DNA of 64,000 nt from Curtobacterium sp. MCBA15_012 (GCF_001864935.2 NZ_CP126267.1:1488001-1552000), one strand, 5' to 3'; positions 46,978 to 55,831 are shown, counted from the stretch's first letter. Program-made: numbers and translations. Notes: a model not told the origin generated them from the sequence alone.

Positions 46978-47084
46978 GCGTCAGCCCGCGGGGTCGTGGC
47001 GGGGTCGTGGCGGCGTCAGCGCTCGGGGTCGTCGCTGCGTCAGCCCGCGGGGTCGTCGCTGCGTCAGCCCTCGGGGTGGTCGCG
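46978..47084. repeat. 24-bp tandem repeat straddling the def stop codon
   Basis: GCGTCAG starts units at 46978, 47013, 47037 and 47061; the last three are 24 bp apart. On the minus strand each carries TGA, and those at 47064, 47040 and 47016 are in the def frame. Confidence 0.88.
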
Positions 47085-47639
47085 GCCGGGCAGCCAGGAC
47101 TTGCCGGGGCCGCCCCAGCTGCTCTTGCGGACGGCCTTCGCGGCCTGCTTGGCGTACGGGTGCACGAGGCGGTCGGCGTACAGGTAGCCGTCCAGGTGGT
47201 CGTACTCGTGCTGGAAGATCCGGGCGAGCCAGCCGTGGGCCTCGACCTCGAACGGGGTGCCCTCGGCGTCGACGGCACGGAGCAGCGCGGCATCGGCCCG
47301 ACGGAGGGGGAAGCGCTCGCCCGGGATGGACAGGCAGCCCTCGGCCTCGTCGTCCTCGTCGAGCTCCTCCACAGCCTCGGGGACGAGCGGGCTCGTCCAC
47401 AGGACCGGGTTGATCGCCACACCGCGGTGCAGGACGTCGTCATCATCGGTCCATGCGTAGACGAACAGCCGCTTCCCGACCCCGACCTGGGGACCGGCGA
47501 GCCCGACGCCGGGTGCCAGGTCCATGGTCTCGAACATGTCCGCCACCAGTGCGCGCAGGTCGTCGTCGAAGACGGTGACCTCGGCTGCGCGTTCGTGCAG
47601 GACGGGTTCGCCGGTGATGCGGATCGGGAGGACGGCCAT
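47064..47639 (-). CDS. def: Peptide deformylase
   Basis: The 191-residue metalloenzyme has motif 1 GVGLAGPQ, motif 2 EGCLSIP (metal Cys102) and motif 3 QHEYDHLDG (metal His144 and His148, catalytic Glu). It removes the formyl group from nascent proteins. It has an acidic insertion (ELDEDDEAEG) before motif 2 and a C-terminal extension. The start at 47639 has TAACCT 6 bases upstream. It is divergent from the DMT permease gene. Confidence 0.95.
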   Translation of the reverse strand: MAVLPIRITGEPVLHERAAEVTVFDDDLRALVADMFETMDLAPGVGLAGPQVGVGKRLFVYAWTDDDDVLHRGVAINPVLWTSPLVPEAVEELDEDDEAEGCLSIPGERFPLRRADAALLRAVDAEGTPFEVEAHGWLARIFQHEYDHLDGYLYADRLVHPYAKQAAKAVRKSSWGGPGKSWLPGRDHPEG

Positions 47640-47678
47640 TCACCCAGGTTATCCGGACGGGACCGGTAGCCTCATCGC
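47640..47678. promoter_or_regulatory. Back-to-back leaderless promoters of def and the DMT permease gene
   Basis: The 39-bp spacer carries TAACCT on the minus strand (47646-47651) 6 bases before the def start, and TAGCCT on the plus strand (47667-47672) 6 bases before GTG 47679. Only 15 bp separate the two -10 elements, so the two polymerases should compete. Confidence 0.6.
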
Positions 47679-48590
47679 GTGACGACGGACCTCCAGATCC
47701 CGGGCGCGGTGAACCTGACACCGTTCCAGGCACTGATGATCCCCGTCGCCCTCGTCGGGGCCGTGTTCCTGTCGCTCGGGGCGCAGTTCCAGAGCCGCGG
47801 CGTGCAGCGCGTCGAGGCGAAGCTCGGCCGGCAGTCGAAGGGCCTGTCCGTGCGGCACGTGCTCGCGCTGCTCGGCAGCGGGTGGTGGGTGCTCGGCACC
47901 CTCATGCTCGGGCTCGCGGTCGTGCTCCAGCTCGTGAGCATCACGTACGCGCCGCTCATCGTCGTGCAGCCGCTCGGCGCCGTCGCGCTCGTGATCACCA
48001 CGTGGTTCTCCTCGCGGTCCTCGGGGGTGCCGCTCGGCGACCGCGCCCGACGGGCGGTCTGGACGTGCATCATCGGCGTCGCGATCTTCGTCGGCATCGC
48101 CGCGTTCGTCGGGCACGAGAGTGCGATCGACCGGCCGCAGCTCGTCACGGTGCTGGTGATCCTGGCGGTCGTGCTCGCGATCGTGCTGACGTCGTTCCGG
48201 TTCGTGGCGAAGCACCAGAACGCGCTGTACTACATCGTCGGCGCGGGGGTCCTCTACGGCTTCGTCGCGACGCTCGCGAAGGTCGTGCTGAACCGTTTCG
48301 TGAACGGCACCTTCGACTGGCTCACGGTGCTCGCGATCGTCGGGGTGCTCGTCGCGGCGGCGCTCGGCGGGTACTTCGTGCAGAACGCGTACTCGAGCGG
48401 GTCCGCCGACCTCGTGATCGCCGGCCTCACGGTCATCGACCCGATCATCGCCGTCGGCATCGGTGTCGTGGTGCTCGGCGAGGCCGACGGGGCGCCGTGG
48501 TTCGCGGTGCTCGGGTTCCTGGTGGCGGCGGCGATCGCGATCACCGGCGTCTTCCTGCTCGCGAAGCACCACCCGCAGGGCCGGTCCTGA
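47679..48590 (+). CDS. DMT-superfamily (EamA-like) membrane transporter
   Basis: The 303-residue protein has about nine to ten hydrophobic segments and the DMT pattern ITYAPLIVVQPLGAVALVIT and GLTVIDPIIAVGIGVVVLGE in its two halves, as in EamA-type exporters. The substrate cannot be predicted. The start GTG 47679 has a -10 six bases upstream. Confidence 0.85.
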   Translation: MTTDLQIPGAVNLTPFQALMIPVALVGAVFLSLGAQFQSRGVQRVEAKLGRQSKGLSVRHVLALLGSGWWVLGTLMLGLAVVLQLVSITYAPLIVVQPLGAVALVITTWFSSRSSGVPLGDRARRAVWTCIIGVAIFVGIAAFVGHESAIDRPQLVTVLVILAVVLAIVLTSFRFVAKHQNALYYIVGAGVLYGFVATLAKVVLNRFVNGTFDWLTVLAIVGVLVAAALGGYFVQNAYSSGSADLVIAGLTVIDPIIAVGIGVVVLGEADGAPWFAVLGFLVAAAIAITGVFLLAKHHPQGRS

Positions 48591-48787
48591 CGGCGGCCGT
48601 CCCCAGGCCGACCTCCGGGGGGCCGGCGCCCACCGCACGGCGGCCGTGCCGCTGCGCCCTGGCGCCCACCGCACGGCGGCCGCGCCGACGCGTCCCCGGG
48701 TCCACCGCGAGGCGGACGACTCCGCCCGGACCGGTGCGGTACCGTCGAGGCCCGACCAGCAACGCCCACGAGAGGACGACGCCAGCC

Positions 48788-49999
48788 GTGACCGATGACG
48801 CCACCACCGCCACCGCCACGACGACGGGTGCGACGGGCGGGTCCCGACCCCTGCGCGTGCTGATCGCCGCGGACACGTTCCCACCGGACGTGAACGGCGC
48901 GGCCACCTTCGCCGAACAGCTCGCCGTCGGGCTCGCCGAGCGCGGCCACGAGGTGCACGTCGTCGCCCCGGCGGCCAGCGCCCACCACGGCACCTTCGAC
49001 GAGGAGCACCGCGGCGTCACCCTCGTGGTGCACCGGCTCAAGTCGTACAAGTGGCCGTGGCACGCCTGGCTCCGCTTCGTCTGGCCCTGGAGCGTCCGGA
49101 GGTGGACCGGCCCGATCCTCGACGCCGTGCAGCCCGACGTCGTGCACATCCAGTCGCACCTCGTGATCGGCCGCGGCATCGTGCAGGAGGCACACGAGCG
49201 CGGCATCCGGGTGATCGGCACGAACCACTTCATGCCCGAGAACCTGCTCGAGTACGTGCCGTTCGGCCGACGCACCCTGCCGATCGCGCTGAAGATCGCG
49301 TGGAACGACGCCGCGAAGACCTACCGGCTGGCCGACGCCATCACGACCCCGACGGTCCTCGCCGCGGACTACCTGCGGAAGGCGATCGCCGGGCAGCAGG
49401 TCCTGGCGATCTCGTGCGGCATCGACGCGACCCGGTACGTGGCCCGCCCCGGTCGGCCGGCGACGAACGACATCGTGTTCGTCGGCCGCGTCGCCCCGGA
49501 GAAGAACCTCGACCTCCTCGTCCGGGCGCTGCCGCTGCTGCCGGCCGAGCTCGACGCGCACCTGACGATCGTCGGTGGCGGCGAGATGATCCCGAAGCTG
49601 ACCGCGCTCGTGCAGGAGCTGGGCCTCGGCGACCGCGTCCGGTTCGCCGGGTTCGTGACCGACCAGGCGAAGCGCGAGGCCCTGACGAACGGCACCGTGT
49701 TCGCGATGCCGTCGACCGCCGAGCTGCAGAGCATCTCCTCGCTCGAGGCGATGGCGTCCGGCCTGCCGGTCGTGGCCGCCGACTCGATGGCCCTGCCGCA
49801 CCTCATCGACGGCAACGGGTACCTGTTCGCGCCCGGCGACGTCCACGACCTCGCGGCCAAGCTGACGAGCGTCCTGACGGCGTCCGACGAGGACTACGCG
49901 GCGATGCGGGCCCGGAGCCTCGCGATGATCGAGGCGCACGACATCAACCGCACGCTCTCGACGTTCGAGTCGCTGTATCGTGGGGAACCGGTGGCCTGA
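48788..49999 (+). CDS. GT4-family glycosyltransferase
   Basis: The 403-residue GT-B enzyme has an N-terminal acceptor domain (VLIAADTFPPDVNGAATFAE) and a donor domain with VFVGRVAPEKNLDLLVRALP and FAMPSTAELQSISSLEAMASG, where the E-x7-E motif binds the nucleotide sugar. It resembles phosphatidyl-myo-inositol mannosyltransferases and related actinobacterial GT4 enzymes; the exact substrate is open. GTG 48788 has GAGAGG at long spacing. tRNA-Met begins 10 bases after its stop. Confidence 0.88.
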   Translation: MTDDATTATATTTGATGGSRPLRVLIAADTFPPDVNGAATFAEQLAVGLAERGHEVHVVAPAASAHHGTFDEEHRGVTLVVHRLKSYKWPWHAWLRFVWPWSVRRWTGPILDAVQPDVVHIQSHLVIGRGIVQEAHERGIRVIGTNHFMPENLLEYVPFGRRTLPIALKIAWNDAAKTYRLADAITTPTVLAADYLRKAIAGQQVLAISCGIDATRYVARPGRPATNDIVFVGRVAPEKNLDLLVRALPLLPAELDAHLTIVGGGEMIPKLTALVQELGLGDRVRFAGFVTDQAKREALTNGTVFAMPSTAELQSISSLEAMASGLPVVAADSMALPHLIDGNGYLFAPGDVHDLAAKLTSVLTASDEDYAAMRARSLAMIEAHDINRTLSTFESLYRGEPVA

Positions 50000-50009
50000 C
50001 GGTCGCCGC

Positions 50010-50084
50010 GGGGCGGTAGCCAAGCTGGTCAAGGCAGTCGGCTCATAACCGAACGATCCGCGGGTTCAAGTCCCGCCCGCCCCA
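50010..50084 (+). tRNA. tRNA-Met (anticodon CAT), elongator type
   Basis: A 75-nt cloverleaf: acceptor GGGGCGG/CCGCCCC, anticodon loop CTCATAA, T stem GCGGG/CCCGC with loop TTCAAGT, discriminator A. The anticodon stem lacks the three G-C pairs, and the acceptor lacks the 1-72 mismatch, of initiator tRNA. A CAT tRNA modified to read AUA (Ile) cannot be excluded. CCA is not encoded. Confidence 0.92.
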
Positions 50085-50138
50085 CTGGTACACGGCCCGC
50101 GGGCTGACGACCGGTCCAGAGAAGGTTCCCGTTCCACG

Positions 50139-51266
50139 ATGCAGTTCAAGCGCAAGCACGACGAGGCCGACGACCGCGGACCCACGCCGAACGTGACCCT
50201 CGAGACGACCCGTGGCGGCACCGGGGTCCGCATCAACGCCTTCCGGCTCGGCTTCACCGGGGCGCTCGGCGTCCTGATCGCCCTCGTCGTCGGGGCCGTG
50301 GTCAGCGAGCTGAGCACCGTGCTCGTCTACATCGGGGTCGCGCTGTTCCTGGCCCTCGGCGTCGACCCGCTCGTGTCGTTCCTCGAGCGGTACATCCCAC
50401 GGTGGACGGCGATCACGATCGTGGTCGTCGGGGTCCTGGGCGGGTTCGCCGGGGTCGTCTTCGCGGTCGTGCCGATCCTCATCCAGCAGGCCACGAACCT
50501 CATCCAGAACTTCCCCGAGATCGTCGAGGACATCGCGCGGCAGGAGTGGGTGCAGGACCTCTCGAAGCAGTTCGCCGGGTCCTTCGACATCGGCCACTCC
50601 CTGCAGTCCCTGCAGTCCTTCGTCGAGGACCCGGGCAACCTGCTCAGCCTCGGTGGCGGCATCCTGGCGGTCGGCAGCGGCATCCTCTCCGGGCTCACCG
50701 GCGCGGTCATCGTCATCATCCTGATGCTGTACTTCCTCGCCTCGATGCGTGGGCTGAAGTCGATGGCGTACCGCTTCGTGCCGGCGTCCCGTCGCCAGAA
50801 CTTCGTCGACGTGAGCGAGCAGATCACGCAAGCGGTGGGCCGCTACGTCGTCGGGCAGATCAGCCAGGCGCTCATCAACGGCATCCTCAGCCTGGTGTTC
50901 CTGCTCATCATCGGTGCACCGCTGCCCGTGCTGCTCGCGACGTTCGCGTTCCTCGGGTCGCTCATCCCGCTCGTGGGCACGCTGGCGGCCGCGGTCGTCA
51001 TCTCGCTGCTGTGCCTGTTCGCCTCACCCGCGACGGCCCTCGCCGCAGCGATCTACTACCTCGTGTACATGCAGGTCGAGGCGTACATCATCTCGCCGCG
51101 CATCATGTCGCGTGCGGTGCAGGTGCCCGGGGCGTTCGTCGTCATCGCTGCCGTCGCGGGCGGCACGATCGGCGGCGTGCTCGGCGCCCTCGTCGCGGTA
51201 CCGTTCGCCGCGTCGGCGATCATCATCGTGCAGAAGGTCATCTACCCCCGCCAGGAGCTCTCGTGA
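50139..51266 (+). CDS. AI-2E family transporter
   Basis: The 375-residue membrane protein has the family's hydrophobic segments and conserved C-terminal signature FAFLGSLIPLVGTLAAAVV, QVEAYIISPRIMSRAVQVPG and GGTIGGVLGALVAVPFAA. Despite the name, members include Na+/H+ antiporters and uncharacterised exporters. ATG 50139 has AGAAGG upstream. Confidence 0.92.
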   Translation: MQFKRKHDEADDRGPTPNVTLETTRGGTGVRINAFRLGFTGALGVLIALVVGAVVSELSTVLVYIGVALFLALGVDPLVSFLERYIPRWTAITIVVVGVLGGFAGVVFAVVPILIQQATNLIQNFPEIVEDIARQEWVQDLSKQFAGSFDIGHSLQSLQSFVEDPGNLLSLGGGILAVGSGILSGLTGAVIVIILMLYFLASMRGLKSMAYRFVPASRRQNFVDVSEQITQAVGRYVVGQISQALINGILSLVFLLIIGAPLPVLLATFAFLGSLIPLVGTLAAAVVISLLCLFASPATALAAAIYYLVYMQVEAYIISPRIMSRAVQVPGAFVVIAAVAGGTIGGVLGALVAVPFAASAIIIVQKVIYPRQELS

Positions 51267-51276
51267 GCGGGCGCCG

Positions 51277-52080
51277 GTGACCTCCCTCGAGGAGCACGTC
51301 GCCGACCGCGACCGCTGGGCGCGGGGTCCGCGCGGCCCGCTCGCGCTCGTCACGGCGCAGGCGGTCGAGCAGCCGCAGCCCGTGTGGCCGGTGCCGGGGC
51401 GCTGGGCTCCCGCGCCCGGCGGCCTGTCCGTCACGGCCGAGGCGACCGACGGCGTCGTCGTGGACGGCGTCCCGGTGGACGGCACGGAGCTGGTCGCAGG
51501 GCACACCGCCGTCGTCCCGTCCCTGGTCGCCTTCCCCGGCGGGCTGGCCGGCTCGGTGCACGGGACCACCCTGCGGGTGTGGGACCCCGCCTCCGACGCG
51601 GTCGCCCGCTTCGACCACATCGCCCGGTTCCCCGCCGACCCGACGCACGTCACGACCGGCAGGTACACGCCGGTCGACGGTCTGGAGGCACGGGGCAGCG
51701 TCCGCGACGCCGCCGGCGACCCGCTGCTGGTCGCCGGCACCGTCTCGGCCGTCATCGGCGGCGTCGCAGCGCACCTGCTCGCGGTGCAGGCCGCCGTCCA
51801 CCGCGGGACACCCCGACTCCAGCTCATCGTGCAGGACGCGACGAGTGCCCTGCCCGAGGACGATCCGGGCAGCTCCCACTCGATGGGCCGCTTCCTGTTC
51901 CTCGACGACCCCGGCACCGAGGCCGAGGTCGCGCTCGACTGGGACCGGCTCGTGCTGCCGCCGTGCGCCTTCTCGTACCAGTACGCCTGCCCGATCCCGC
52001 CCGAGCAGAACCGCCTGACCGTGCCGATCCGGGCGGGGGAGCGGCACCCGGTCGACGCGTCGGGCGCGGTCCTGCACTGA
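51277..52080 (+). CDS. DUF1684 family protein
   Basis: The 267-residue soluble protein matches DUF1684 in its C-terminal half: SMGRFLFLDDP near the middle and the hallmark CAFSYQYACPIPPEQNRLTVPIRAGER near the end (quoted in part: FSYQYACPIPPEQN). The function is unknown. The start is GTG 51277, 10 bases after the AI-2E gene, so the two are probably cotranscribed. Confidence 0.85.
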   Translation: MTSLEEHVADRDRWARGPRGPLALVTAQAVEQPQPVWPVPGRWAPAPGGLSVTAEATDGVVVDGVPVDGTELVAGHTAVVPSLVAFPGGLAGSVHGTTLRVWDPASDAVARFDHIARFPADPTHVTTGRYTPVDGLEARGSVRDAAGDPLLVAGTVSAVIGGVAAHLLAVQAAVHRGTPRLQLIVQDATSALPEDDPGSSHSMGRFLFLDDPGTEAEVALDWDRLVLPPCAFSYQYACPIPPEQNRLTVPIRAGERHPVDASGAVLH

Positions 52081-52101
52081 GGGCTCCCGGCGCTGCCGGA
52101 C

Positions 52102-52173
52102 GCGCCGATCCGCTCGGCGACGGTGGCGCCGATCCGCTCGGCGACGGTAGCGCCGATCCGTTCGGCGACGGCC
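52102..52173. repeat. 24-bp tandem repeat, three copies, after the DUF1684 gene
   Basis: GCGCCGATCCGCTCGGCGAC begins copies at 52102, 52126 and 52150, starting 21 bases after the stop codon. Confidence 0.9.
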
Positions 52174-52213
52174 GTGCGGTGACCCGGGTGTGGCGTTCCC
52201 AGCGCTGACGCTG

Positions 52214-52219
52214 CATAAT
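52214..52219 (+). promoter_or_regulatory. -10 of the DUF3145 gene
   Basis: CATAAT, the closest match to TATAAT in the window, lies 104 bases before the GTG start and implies a leader of about 95 bases. A GGAGG ribosome site precedes the GTG. Confidence 0.5.
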
Positions 52220-52323
52220 GGGCGTGTCCGACAGGACATCACAATCGGATATCGATGGTTCCGGAACCGGGACTCCGCACCACAGGTCGATGGGGAAGTC
52301 GCACCTGACGAAGCGGAGGAATC

Positions 52324-52824
52324 GTGAACGGAACGACGACAGGGGTGCTCTACGTGCACTCCTCACCACGCGCGCTCTGCCCGCACGTCGAATGGGCGGC
52401 AGGTCGCGCAATGAGCCGCGCCGTGAACTTCTCGTGGCTCGACCAGCCCGCGCTCGACGGTTCCCGTCGGACCGAATTCACCTGGACGGGCCCGGTCGGC
52501 ACCGGCGCGTCGATCGCCTCTGCCCTCCGTGGGTGGGAGCACCTGCGCTACGAGGTGACCGAGGAGCCGACGACCGACTCCGACGGCGGCCGGTGGATGC
52601 ACACGCCCGACCTCGGGGTGTTCTTCGCGCAGACCGACGTGTCCGGCAACATGGTCGTCCCCGAGGACCGTGTCCGCTACGCCATGGAGGTCGCGGGCAG
52701 CAACGCACTCGAGCTGCACCGGGAGCTCCGGCTCGCGCTCGGGCAGGCCTGGGACGACGAGCTCGAGCCGTTCCGCCACGCCGCCGAGGGCAACCCCGTC
52801 GTCTGGCTGCACCGCGTCGGCTGA
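52324..52824 (+). CDS. DUF3145 family protein
   Basis: The 166-residue protein matches the actinobacteria-specific DUF3145 family over its full length: GVLYVHSSPRALCPHVEWA, FTWTGPVGTGASIASALRGW, YEVTEEPTTDSDGGRW and QAWDDELEPFRHAAEGNPV. The function is unknown. The start is GTG 52324 with GGAGG upstream. A strong hairpin terminator follows. Confidence 0.92.
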   Translation: MNGTTTGVLYVHSSPRALCPHVEWAAGRAMSRAVNFSWLDQPALDGSRRTEFTWTGPVGTGASIASALRGWEHLRYEVTEEPTTDSDGGRWMHTPDLGVFFAQTDVSGNMVVPEDRVRYAMEVAGSNALELHRELRLALGQAWDDELEPFRHAAEGNPVVWLHRVG

Positions 52825-52850
52825 CCCCCTCCCGTTCCTCCGCCCCACCA

Positions 52851-52888
52851 CGGACGCCGTCCGCTCCCTCCGGAGCGGACGGCGTCCG
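52851..52888 (+). terminator. 17-bp perfect hairpin terminator after the DUF3145 gene
   Basis: CGGACGCCGTCCGCTCC (52851-52867), loop CTCC, GGAGCGGACGGCGTCCG (52872-52888), followed by TCGTT. Confidence 0.9.
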
Positions 52889-52908
52889 TCGTTACGGGGC
52901 AGCATCCT

Positions 52909-53000
52909 CGAGCGGGCCACATCCGGCCCGCTCGGCGCCTCCACCCGACGTCCCGTGCACGCGCCGCGGACGTGAGCGGCACGTCCTGCCCACTCGCGCT
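52909..53000. repeat. Hairpin-bearing intergenic element related to the dispersed repeat core
   Basis: CGAGCGGGCC (52909-52918) pairs with GGCCCGCTCG (52925-52934), and CGTCCTGCCCACTCGCG follows near 52982. Both resemble parts of the core shared by the 25.5-kb and 37.8-kb repeats. Assignment to the same family is tentative. Confidence 0.45.
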
Positions 53001-53021
53001 CCGAACCCGCCACGGACGGCA

Positions 53022-53055
53022 GGAGGCCCGCCCTGCGGACGCAGGACGGGCCTCC
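53022..53055 (-). terminator. fabF terminator
   Basis: GGAGGCCCGCCCTGC (53022-53036) pairs with GCAGGACGGGCCTCC (53041-53055) with one mismatch, 29 bases past the fabF stop. Confidence 0.8.
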
Positions 53056-53083
53056 AGACCGACGGGGGTCCCGCCGGACGCGA

Positions 53084-54328
53084 TCAGGCCGTGCGGAACG
53101 CGACCACGGCGTTGTGCCCGCCGAAGCCGAACGAGTTGCTCACCGCGACCAGGTCGCCCGCGGGGAGCTCGCGCGGGGCGGTCGCGACGTCCATCACGAT
53201 CTCCGGGTCCTGCTGCGTGAGGTTGATCGTCGGCGGGGCGACGCGCTCGTGCAGGGCGAGGACGGTGAAGACGGCCTCGATCGCGCCGGCGCCACCGAGC
53301 AGGTGCCCGGTCGACGCCTTCGTGGCGGAGACGACGATCGAGTCGAGGTGGTCGCCGAAGACGCGGCGCATCGCGTGGTACTCGGCGACGTCGCCGACCG
53401 GGGTCGACGTGGCGTGCGCGTTGACGTGCACGACGTCCTCGCGGGCGGCACCGGCGTGCTCGAGCGCGGTGATGACGGCACGTGCGGCGGCGCTGCCCTC
53501 GGGGTCCGGCGCGGTGATGTGGAACGCGTCCGAGGTGATGCCGGAGCCGGCGACCTCGGCGTAGATCTTCGCGCCGCGGGCCTCGGCGTGCTCCTTCGAC
53601 TCGAGGATGAGCGCCGCGGCGCCGTCACCCAGGACGAAGCCGTCGCGCGTGACGTCGTACGGACGCGACGCGGTCTCGGGGGAGTCGTTGCGACGCGAGA
53701 GCGCCTGCATCGACGCGAACGCGGCGAGGGGCAGCGGGTGGAGCGCGGCCTCGGCGCCACCGGCGATGACGATGTCGGCCTCGCCGTTCGCGACGTGGCG
53801 GTACGCCTCGGCCAGCGACTCGGTCGAGGACGCGCACGCGGACAGGTAGGTGCGGGCACCGCCGCGGGCGCCGAACTCCATCTCGATGGCGGCGGCGGGG
53901 CCGTTCGCCATGAGCATCGGGACGGTCATCGGCAGGACGCGGCGGGGGCCCTTCTCGCGGAGGGTGTCCCAGGCGTCGAGCAGCGTGTTGACGCCGCCGA
54001 TGCCGGTGGCCCAGTCGACGATGAGGCGCTCGGGCACGACGGACTCGGCGTCGATGCCGGCGTCGGCCCAGGCCTCACGCGCGGCGACGAGGGAGAGCTG
54101 CGACGACGGGTCGAGGCGCTTGGCCTCGGGGCGCGTCAGCTGGTCGGTGAGGAAGCGTCGCGCCTGGCCGGCGAACTCGACGGGGATCTCGAGGTCGGCG
54201 TAGCGCTCGTCCTCGATGCGGGAGATGCCGGACTTCCCGGCGAGCAGCGCCTCCCACGTCTCCGGGGCGGTCGCGGCGAGGGGCGTGATGGCACCGATCC
54301 CGGTGACGACGACGGTCTTGTTGGTCAT
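53084..54328 (-). CDS. fabF: Beta-ketoacyl-ACP synthase II
   Basis: The 414-residue condensing enzyme has the thiolase-fold triad: Cys165 in YLSACASSTE, His in NAHATSTPVGD and His in KASTGHLLGGAGA, plus the C-terminal NSFGFGGHNAVV. It elongates acyl-ACP with malonyl-ACP in type II fatty acid synthesis. The start at 54328 has GAAAGAA upstream. It is the last gene of the fab cluster, separated from acpP by a hairpin. Confidence 0.95.
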   Translation of the reverse strand: MTNKTVVVTGIGAITPLAATAPETWEALLAGKSGISRIEDERYADLEIPVEFAGQARRFLTDQLTRPEAKRLDPSSQLSLVAAREAWADAGIDAESVVPERLIVDWATGIGGVNTLLDAWDTLREKGPRRVLPMTVPMLMANGPAAAIEMEFGARGGARTYLSACASSTESLAEAYRHVANGEADIVIAGGAEAALHPLPLAAFASMQALSRRNDSPETASRPYDVTRDGFVLGDGAAALILESKEHAEARGAKIYAEVAGSGITSDAFHITAPDPEGSAAARAVITALEHAGAAREDVVHVNAHATSTPVGDVAEYHAMRRVFGDHLDSIVVSATKASTGHLLGGAGAIEAVFTVLALHERVAPPTINLTQQDPEIVMDVATAPRELPAGDLVAVSNSFGFGGHNAVVAFRTA

Positions 54329-54388
54329 GGAACGACGCGTTCTTTCGTGTGGACGAGCTGGCTCGCAGGAGCCGGGGGTGGACGAGGT

Positions 54389-54431
54389 GAGCGCCGCGGC
54401 CCGCGGCTGGTCCGCCGGGGCCGCGGCGCTC
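54389..54431 (-). terminator. Hairpin between acpP and fabF
   Basis: GAGCGCCGCGGCCC (54389-54402) pairs perfectly with GGGCCGCGGCGCTC (54418-54431). It probably reduces read-through into fabF so that acpP message is the most abundant. Confidence 0.75.
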
Positions 54432-54443
54432 AGGAAGCTCGCG

Positions 54444-54692
54444 TCAGGCCTGCGCCTTGACGATGTAGTCGACGGCGTTGCCCACGGTCTTGAGGTTCTT
54501 GACCTCTTCGTCCGGGATCTTCACGTCGAACTTCTCCTCGGCGTTCACGACGATCGTCATCATCGAGATGGAGTCGATGTCGAGGTCGTCGGTGAACGAC
54601 TTGTCGGCGGCGACGGTGTCGGTCGCGATGCCGGTCTCGTCGTTGATCAGCTCGGCCAGGCCGGCGAGGACTTCTTCGTTGGACAGGGCCAT
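54444..54692 (-). CDS. acpP: Acyl carrier protein
   Basis: The 82-residue acidic helical protein has the phosphopantetheine site DLDIDSISMM (Ser41; the usual DSL is DSI here). It carries acyl intermediates between Fab enzymes. Its start at 54692 has AAGGAG upstream. It sits between fabH and fabF. Confidence 0.96.
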   Translation of the reverse strand: MALSNEEVLAGLAELINDETGIATDTVAADKSFTDDLDIDSISMMTIVVNAEEKFDVKIPDEEVKNLKTVGNAVDYIVKAQA

Positions 54693-54775
54693 GGGTGTTC
54701 TCCTTGAGGGGGGTGTCGTTTGACCGTGGGACAGCCTAGGGCACGGGTGTGTTCCGTGCGCGGAGGCGCGGGGGA

Positions 54776-55831
54776 CTAGGGGAGGACGACCACCTGCGCG
54801 CCGAACACGAGTCCGGCGCCGAAGCCGATCTGCAGGGCGAGGCCGCCCGACAGGTCCGGGTGCTCCTCGAGCAGGCGGTGCGTGGCGAGCGGGATGCTCG
54901 CGGCGGAGGTGTTGCCGGTCGTGGTGATGTCGCGCGCGATCGTCACCGTGTCGGGCAGGCCGAGCTGCTTGGCGAACTCGTCGATGATCCGGATGTTCGC
55001 CTGGTGCGGCACGAACGCGGCGAGGTCCTCGGGGCGGACCCCGGCGACCTCGAGCGCCTCACGGGCGACCTTGACCATCTCCCACACGGCCCAGCGGAAG
55101 ACCGTCTGCCCGGCCTGGCGCATGGTGGGGCGGGGAGCGCCGGCGGCCCACTCGTTGTAGGTCGCCGTCATGCCGATGGCGTCCCACTTCGAGCCGTCCG
55201 AACCCCAGATCGTCGGGGCGATGCCGGGGAAGTCGCTCGGGCCGACGACCGCGGCACCCGCGCCGTCGCCGAGCAGGAACGAGATCGAGCGGTCGGTCGG
55301 GTCGACGACGTCGCTGAGCTTCTCGGCGCCGATCACGAGCACGTGGTCCGCCAGGCCCGACTTGATGAACGAGTCGGCCTGGGCGATGCCGTACGCGTAG
55401 CCGGCGCACGCGGCGCTGACGTCGTAGGCGGCCGCGGGCGTGGCGCCGATGCGCTCGGCGAGCAGGGACGCCATCGACGGGGTCGCGACGGTGTGCGTGA
55501 CGGTGCTGACGAGCACGACGCCGATCTGGGACGGCTCGATGCCGGCCTTGGCGATCGCCTCGCGGGCGGCGGCCTCGGCGAGGTCGACGGCCTCGACGTC
55601 GGCACCGGCGCGCTTGCGGGTGACGATCCCGGTGCGCTGGCGGATCCACTCGTCGGACGAGTCGATCGGTCCGACGAGGTCGTCGTTCGGCACGACGTGC
55701 TCACCGCGGGCGGCGCCGAACGCCAGGATGCGGGTGAACTCGTGGCCGCGACGCTGCTGCAGCAGCGGCCGGGAGGCGCTGGTCGGTGCCGTCTCGTCGG
55801 TTGCGGTGGTCGGGGTGGTGGCGTCGGTCAT
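54776..55831 (-). CDS. fabH: Beta-ketoacyl-ACP synthase III
   Basis: The 351-residue enzyme has Cys142 in VSAACAGYAYG, His in FVPHQANIRII and Asn in TTTGNTSAASIP, the FabH triad, and ends with QIGFGAGLVFGAQVVVLP. It starts fatty acid chains from acyl-CoA; in this group branched starters are expected. A ~25-residue Thr/Ala-rich N-terminal extension precedes the usual start of homology. The ATG at 55831 overlaps the fabD stop by 4 bp. Confidence 0.95.
   Translation of the reverse strand: MTDATTPTTATDETAPTSASRPLLQQRRGHEFTRILAFGAARGEHVVPNDDLVGPIDSSDEWIRQRTGIVTRKRAGADVEAVDLAEAAAREAIAKAGIEPSQIGVVLVSTVTHTVATPSMASLLAERIGATPAAAYDVSAACAGYAYGIAQADSFIKSGLADHVLVIGAEKLSDVVDPTDRSISFLLGDGAGAAVVGPSDFPGIAPTIWGSDGSKWDAIGMTATYNEWAAGAPRPTMRQAGQTVFRWAVWEMVKVAREALEVAGVRPEDLAAFVPHQANIRIIDEFAKQLGLPDTVTIARDITTTGNTSAASIPLATHRLLEEHPDLSGGLALQIGFGAGLVFGAQVVVLP

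Noticed and set aside
50010..50084. Initiator tRNA-fMet
   Set aside because: The anticodon stem lacks the GGG/CCC pairs and the acceptor has a normal first base pair.
54344..54352. Second complete FasR operator before fabF
   Set aside because: Only one half-site is present and it overlaps the ribosome binding region; chance cannot be excluded.
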